Below, piece after piece: positions 21,640 through 25,323 of a stretch of DNA of 25,323 bases (positions are counted from its first letter, which is position 1; each line of letters starts with the position of its first letter). The notes below the pieces were generated by a model, which worked only from the letters and a program-made list of their open reading frames with translations, searched no databases and was not told where the DNA came from. The stretch is taken from NCBI GenBank assembly GCA_900770075.1, contig CAAGIZ010000189.1, forward strand, positions 1 through 25,323, written 5' to 3'. A program made the translations under genes and the position numbers. This DNA comes from Spirochaetia bacterium. GTDB taxonomy: Bacteria; Spirochaetota; Spirochaetia; Treponematales; Treponemataceae.

Positions 21640-23064
21640 TCAAGTTAAAAATTTTTCACAAATCGAAGAGATGTAGGCAGGAGAAAAAGAGTCCAGAAAA
21701 AAGCCGTAGTCTCCGCTTCCGCCCTGTAAAAGCTCATAGCACTTAAAAAAAGACTTTTTTGCAACCTCGTCCCTGCCCATGTCCTTGAGCACCAGCCCAT
21801 GAAAAAAGTGAGCCGGCCAAAAATCCGGTTTTAGCAGTTTACAGGACTCAAAAAGGTTTTCCGCCTTTTGCCGGTCATCCATGCTGTACTGAATATAGCC
21901 GCTGTAAAAGTACGAAAACGCCTTTGTGGAAACGTCCGCTGCCAAAATCCGGGCTTCCGCTTCCGCCTCCGAAAACTTCCTCTCGTTTACAAGCCGGAGA
22001 ATTTTCTCGTTTATCTCTGCAAGGGAAGGCTTTTCCGCCAGTTTCTTCTTCAAGTCTTCCCTTTTCTTCAAATTTTCCCTCTGCTTTAAGTCCGGCCTCT
22101 TCCCTCCCAGACCGCCAAAACCGTCCTCCCGGCTCCTGTCATTTTTAAGTTTTTCCGAAAGCCTTTGCGCCCTTCCTTCCTGAACAAAAAATTCCCTGGT
22201 GTATTTTTCCGGCTTTTTGACATTTCCAGCCTTTTCCATAAAAGTTTTTTTCAAAATTTTTTCATCAGTCTTCCTAAAATAAAAAACCTGCCCTTCCCGC
22301 CTGCGCTCCATAAAATCAGGCACGTTCCTGTCAGAAATGCAGCCAACCTCGTTCATCGAAAACAAGATGCAGCCGCCCGTACTCAAGGCAGAAGAAACCT
22401 TCTTAAAAATTTTCTGTCTGTTATCTTCGGCAAAATAAATAAAGACATTCCTCAAAAAAATCAGGTCTACGTCAAAGGCAAAATCAGGAAGCTCCCCATC
22501 CAGAAGGTTGTAATTCACCGGCTTAACTTTAGAGACAAAATACCTGTCAAAGACAAACCTGCCGTCTTCCAGAAATCTGCCGTATTTTTCAATCAAAGGA
22601 TGAAAAGCCTTCCCGTCCATCCTGAAAGAATTTTTAGTGTAAATTCCATTTTTCAGTTTTTCCAGGGCAAGACCGTCTATATCGCTGGCAAAAATTTCAG
22701 CATCCACTCCCATTTCTAGAGCCAGTGCCAGAAGCGAAAATGCCTCTTCCCCAGTTGAACAGGCCCCACTCCAAATTTTGATTTTTTTACCGTAAAATTT
22801 TGGAAACAAAACGTCCTTTAAAAACAAAAACTGCTTTTCTTCCCTGAAAAAATAAGTTTCGTTTATGGTGATGGCACAGATAAACTGCTCAAATTCAGCC
22901 CGGTCAGAAAGAAGACACATGATGTAGTCCTCTTCGGGCAAGTTTTTAAGCCGAGACTTTTCCGCAATAAATTTTTCCATCGCGCCATATTGGATTTTTT
23001 CTATTATGATTCCGGTTTCTAAAAGAACTTTTTTTGACAAATCCAGAAGTTTTTCACCGTTCAT
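21640..23064 (-). CDS. cheR: CheR-type protein-glutamate methyltransferase with C-terminal TPR
   Basis: The 474-residue protein begins with the CheR N-terminal helical domain and TINETYFFRE (66-75), followed by the SAM-binding fold: IWSGACSTGEE (97-107), FASDID (125-130) and FLRNVFIYF (203-211). These match CheR motifs. After residue ~265 comes a very charged linker (about 270-350) with KQRENLKKREDLKKKL and then TPR-like helices (350-445). It should methylate glutamates of the two MCPs with S-adenosylmethionine. TPR-tailed CheR proteins are known from alternative chemosensory systems. The ATG lies 13 bp after the cheB stop with AGGAAA upstream. Confidence 0.93.
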   Translation of the reverse strand: MNGEKLLDLSKKVLLETGIIIEKIQYGAMEKFIAEKSRLKNLPEEDYIMCLLSDRAEFEQFICAITINETYFFREEKQFLFLKDVLFPKFYGKKIKIWSGACSTGEEAFSLLALALEMGVDAEIFASDIDGLALEKLKNGIYTKNSFRMDGKAFHPLIEKYGRFLEDGRFVFDRYFVSKVKPVNYNLLDGELPDFAFDVDLIFLRNVFIYFAEDNRQKIFKKVSSALSTGGCILFSMNEVGCISDRNVPDFMERRREGQVFYFRKTDEKILKKTFMEKAGNVKKPEKYTREFFVQEGRAQRLSEKLKNDRSREDGFGGLGGKRPDLKQRENLKKREDLKKKLAEKPSLAEINEKILRLVNERKFSEAEAEARILAADVSTKAFSYFYSGYIQYSMDDRQKAENLFESCKLLKPDFWPAHFFHGLVLKDMGRDEVAKKSFFKCYELLQGGSGDYGFFLDSFSPAYISSICEKFLT

Positions 23065-23077
23065 CTATGTTTCCTAT

Positions 23078-24097
23078 TCAGCTTACAAGTTCCAGAAGCC
23101 GGTCTGCCATGTTTTCCAGTTCCACCACTTCCACCGACCCGCCTGCATCAAAGGCCGCTTTCGGCATGCCGTAAATCACGCAGGAATTTTCTGCTTCCGT
23201 AATCGTGTAGCCGCCGGCCTGCTTTATTTCCACACAGCCTTTTGCGCCGTCATTCCCCATTCCGGTAAGCAAAACAGCAAGTGCCCTTTTTTTCAGAACT
23301 TTTGCCGCACTAAAAAAAAGCTTGTCCACAGAAGGACGCACAAAATTCACCGGAGCATCCCTGTTGAGTTCCATAAAAAAACCGTTCCCGCCGTCGCTCT
23401 TAACCACAAGATGAAAATCCGCCGGAGCAAAATACACCTTTCCCTTTTCGGGCACAACCCCAGAACAGGCCAGCTGTACGGGCAGGCTGATGTTCGAATT
23501 AAGCCAGTCAATCAGCGACTTGTCAAAAACAGAATCTATATGCTGGGTAATCAAAATCGGCACCGGAAAATCAGGGTTCAACCCCGCCAACAATTTTTGA
23601 ATGGTAGCAGGTCCTCCCGTAGAAACGCCGATAAAAACGGCATCAAACCGTCTTTTTTTTGAAGAAAAACAATTGGCAGGAGACGGCAAATTTCCGTCAG
23701 AAATTGTTTCCCGACCGTCTTTTTTGTCTTCCAGCATCTCTTCAAAAAGCAGTGCATACTCCCTAAGCATGTCCTGACCGGCCGAAGTAAAGGCAGGTTT
23801 TTCCATAACCTTTATTCTGGAAGCCTCTATAAAAAGATGATTTTTAGAACTGTTTTTTACAAAGAGAATTGTTTTAAGCCCCAGATGCCTGAGTTCCCCG
23901 AAGATAGAATCCAGTTCAACCTCTCCAAAAAGGGCAGCATCGAGGATAAGAGCCTCGCAGTTTTTCTGACTTACTTTTTCTTTTATTTCGTCTATGCTGG
24001 AAACACTCCCTGCATACTCAAAAAAAGGATTGAGGGCAAGAATTTCTTTTTCGATGGAACGTACTACAGCCGAAAAATCAGCAACAAGTGTTTTCAT
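23078..24097 (-). CDS. cheB: CheB-type chemoreceptor methylesterase with degenerate receiver
   Basis: The 339-residue protein has the CheB layout: receiver (1-120), linker, catalytic domain (150-339). The esterase triad is visible as Ser159 in GVSTGGP, His186 in ITQHI and Asp283 in TGMGNDG, so the enzyme should remove methyl groups from, or deamidate, the MCPs. The receiver keeps Asp7, Asp53 and Lys100-Pro101 but has Phe8 where the second metal-binding acid belongs and Val80 near the usual Thr/Ser, so phosphorylation may be weak or absent. GGAGAG lies six bases before the ATG. It starts two bases after the cheW-like stop. Confidence 0.92.
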   Translation of the reverse strand: MKTLVADFSAVVRSIEKEILALNPFFEYAGSVSSIDEIKEKVSQKNCEALILDAALFGEVELDSIFGELRHLGLKTILFVKNSSKNHLFIEASRIKVMEKPAFTSAGQDMLREYALLFEEMLEDKKDGRETISDGNLPSPANCFSSKKRRFDAVFIGVSTGGPATIQKLLAGLNPDFPVPILITQHIDSVFDKSLIDWLNSNISLPVQLACSGVVPEKGKVYFAPADFHLVVKSDGGNGFFMELNRDAPVNFVRPSVDKLFFSAAKVLKKRALAVLLTGMGNDGAKGCVEIKQAGGYTITEAENSCVIYGMPKAAFDAGGSVEVVELENMADRLLELVS

Positions 24098-24099
24098 TT

Positions 24100-24579
24100 T
24101 TATCTCTCCGAAGAAAAAACCGTTACCTTTGTTTTTAACAGGTTTCCCAAATCAATAAGAAAGGCAGGTTTTTCCAAAACAAAACTCCATGCAAGAATTC
24201 CTTTGGAAACAAAGCAAGCAGAATAAAAATCAGAAAAAAGTGAAAAATCCTTCAAATCCTTTTCCACAATTTTACAGTCTCCGGAAGTAACAAGTGCAAA
24301 ATCTTCCGAAAAAATTCCCGCCTCTTCCAGACATTTTTTCTTAAAAATCAATGCCGTTCTGCCGGGCAGACTTTCAATTCCGCCGGAAAAAAAACGTGCA
24401 AAAAAGTCAAAATCAATAAAGGGCATTTCGCAGGCAAAAAAATCCTGGGAGGCAAGGCGGATTTTATCTCCCGAAAAATCCTTTTCGCTGCAAAAAAACG
24501 CCGAGGGAACCTTTTCTTCGGAAAAATAAAAATCAATCTGAGGATAAGAAAGGCAGACAATTTTTCTAGGAACGGGCAA
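24100..24579 (-). CDS. Divergent CheW-like protein
   Basis: A 159-residue protein with no clear catalytic motif. It begins with a strand-like KIVCLSYPQIDFYFSEEKVPSAF, has FALVTSGDCKIVEKDLKDFSLFSDFY in the middle and ends with ILAWSFVLEKPAFLIDLGNLL. This order, especially the hydrophobic strand followed by LIDLGNLL, resembles the end of CheW/P5 domains (RVVxLLDxxxLL). I read it as a strongly diverged coupling protein, from both sequence and its place between cheW and cheB; a non-CheW accessory protein is possible. The start is TTG, 14 bases inside the end of cheW, with AGGTAGG upstream, implying coupled translation. Phe-rich throughout. Confidence 0.55.
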   Translation of the reverse strand: MPVPRKIVCLSYPQIDFYFSEEKVPSAFFCSEKDFSGDKIRLASQDFFACEMPFIDFDFFARFFSGGIESLPGRTALIFKKKCLEEAGIFSEDFALVTSGDCKIVEKDLKDFSLFSDFYSACFVSKGILAWSFVLEKPAFLIDLGNLLKTKVTVFSSER

Positions 24580-25057
24580 GGTCTTTACCTACCTTTTTAA
24601 AAAAGTTCTGCAAATTTATGATGAAAATTTCTTTTCCTTCAATCTTTAGCGCACCGTCAAAAAATTCCGAAAACTCGTTTTCAGAAAAACCGACTATTTC
24701 CTTTTTTGCGGCGGAATAAAATTCCTTTACGTCAGTAATTTTCAGGCAGGAATGACTTTCGTCGTTTATGACCACAAAAAGCGAAGAATTCTGCTCTTTT
24801 TCTCCAACCAGGGAAGCAAGGTCTATTACGGCATAGGGATCACCGTAACGGTTCAAAACTCCTTTTATGTAGGAAGGAACAAAGGGCACTGGAAAAACCT
24901 GAGAATCCTTGAGGATTTCTTTTACGTCGCAGGATGGAAAGGCAAAAAGGCTTTCGTTTACGGAAAAAATAAGGTACGTTTCTTTTTCCTGTGCTTTTTC
25001 AGAAACTGTTTCTGAACTTTTACTGTCCTTAATTTCCTGAATGAGTTTCTCGTCCAT
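24566..25057 (-). CDS. cheW: CheW-type coupling protein
   Basis: A 163-residue protein with a hydrophilic ~25-residue N-terminal extension, then a CheW domain: ETYLIFSVNESLFAFPSCDVKEIL (the start of CheW, with xFxlxxxxyaixxxxvxei), VPFVPSYIKGVLNRYGDPYAVIDLASLVG (the VPxxPxxixGvxNlRGxxxpvidL motif, with NRYG for NxRG), and a final FIINLQNFF. CheW links MCP tips to CheA. A TTG at 25078 is in frame, but ATG 25057 is chosen since it starts just after a promoter-like sequence. First gene of the eight-gene operon; it has no Shine-Dalgarno. Confidence 0.9.
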   Translation of the reverse strand: MDEKLIQEIKDSKSSETVSEKAQEKETYLIFSVNESLFAFPSCDVKEILKDSQVFPVPFVPSYIKGVLNRYGDPYAVIDLASLVGEKEQNSSLFVVINDESHSCLKITDVKEFYSAAKKEIVGFSENEFSEFFDGALKIEGKEIFIINLQNFFKKVGKDLARS

Positions 25058-25064
25058 AACAGAT

Positions 25065-25093
25065 ATTTTATAACCCAAAAATCAAAAAAACAA
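25065..25093 (-). promoter_or_regulatory. Promoter of the chemosensory operon, possibly leaderless
   Basis: On the minus strand TTGTTT (25093-25088) and TAAAAT (25070-25065) are 17 bp apart. Seven bases separate the -10 from the ATG at 25057, so the transcript should begin at or within about a base of the start codon. Confidence 0.55.
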
Positions 25094-25135
25094 CAGAAAA
25101 CATTGCAAACCCATCATAAAAAATGGTTTAAAACA

Positions 25136-25262
25136 GGGCGTTCCCCTCCGCTACGCTCCGGGTCGCAGTATTCCGGGCTCGCTCAAACCGCTCGGTGCTC
25201 TGCACCTGCCTGCGGCAGCCCTCCATGTTGCTAACGCACCAACACGGCACTACATCAAATCG
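25136..25262. other. GC-rich intergenic island upstream of the chemosensory operon
   Basis: A GC-rich block with CCCCTCCGCTACGCTCCGGG (25143-25162), CCGGGCTCGCTCAAACC and CCTGCGGCAG. It resembles the island before the cardiolipin synthase gene (CGCTCCGCTCCGGGG). No coding signal seen; likely a dispersed repeat. Confidence 0.45.
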
Positions 25263-25269
25263 GTATAAC

Positions 25270-25316
25270 AGGGCACCTCGAAAAACTCGTCTTTGCCGAG
25301 TTTTTCGAGGTGCCCT
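25270..25316. repeat. Perfect 20-bp inverted repeat, dispersed hairpin element
   Basis: The arms 25270-25289 and 25297-25316 are exact reverse complements with a 7-nt loop TCTTTGC. Core begins GCACCTCGAAAAACTCG. It is the same family as the copy at 21565-21605. It lies near the window edge, upstream of the chemosensory operon; it could also serve as a terminator for a gene outside the window, since a T5 run is part of the stem. Confidence 0.8.
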
Positions 25317-25323
25317 ATAGCAC

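Overview
The window looks like chromosomal DNA of a host-associated or rumen/gut-type Treponema (Spirochaetes). This is inferred from gene content and style, not from a database match: moderate GC, lipoproteins with relaxed lipoboxes, chemotaxis-type proteins with spirochaete-like divergence, a poly-G tract next to a cell-surface gene, and GC-rich repeat-like islands between genes. No rRNA, tRNA, CRISPR array, transposase or phage gene was recognised.

Layout. (1) 1-4001: an exopolysaccharide/surface-polymer locus. Two paralogous SLBB/Wza-like export proteins lie on opposite strands around a Wzz-like chain-length protein and an XRE-type repressor. The gap between the repressor and the second export gene holds two identical-arm palindromes (probable operators), an extended -10 promoter and a run of ten G. 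The first export gene runs off the left edge inside a hexanucleotide repeat coding for Thr-Ser. (2) 4181-8869: a complete branched-chain amino-acid-type (HAAT) ABC transporter operon on the minus strand, in the order livH, livM, livG, livF, livK. (3) 9191-13732, plus strand: cardiolipin synthase, an AraC-family regulator, a lipoprotein alpha/beta hydrolase with a direct-repeat pair at 21-bp spacing in front of it, and a short-chain dehydrogenase. (4) 13966-25057, minus strand: one tightly packed eight-gene chemosensory operon, transcribed cheW, cheW-like, cheB, cheR-TPR, cheA-REC, REC-GAF-adenylate cyclase, MCP, MCP.

How the genes may work together. The operon in region 4 has a full adaptation pair (CheR, CheB), a hybrid CheA carrying its own receiver, two CheW-family couplers and two six-helix membrane MCPs with no obvious periplasmic sensor, but no free CheY, CheX, CheC or CheD. 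A class III cyclase with intact catalytic residues overlaps the cheA stop. The best reading is an alternative chemosensory pathway whose output is cAMP rather than flagellar switching. This is the strongest candidate for a little-described system here. In region 1 the XRE protein probably represses itself and the divergent export gene, and the G tract could add phase-variable expression.

A recurring regulatory style is visible: four genes (wzz, the XRE gene, the SDR gene, cheW) have a -10-like hexamer only 5-7 nt before the ATG and no Shine-Dalgarno, suggesting leaderless mRNAs, while their operon partners mostly have clear Shine-Dalgarno sequences.
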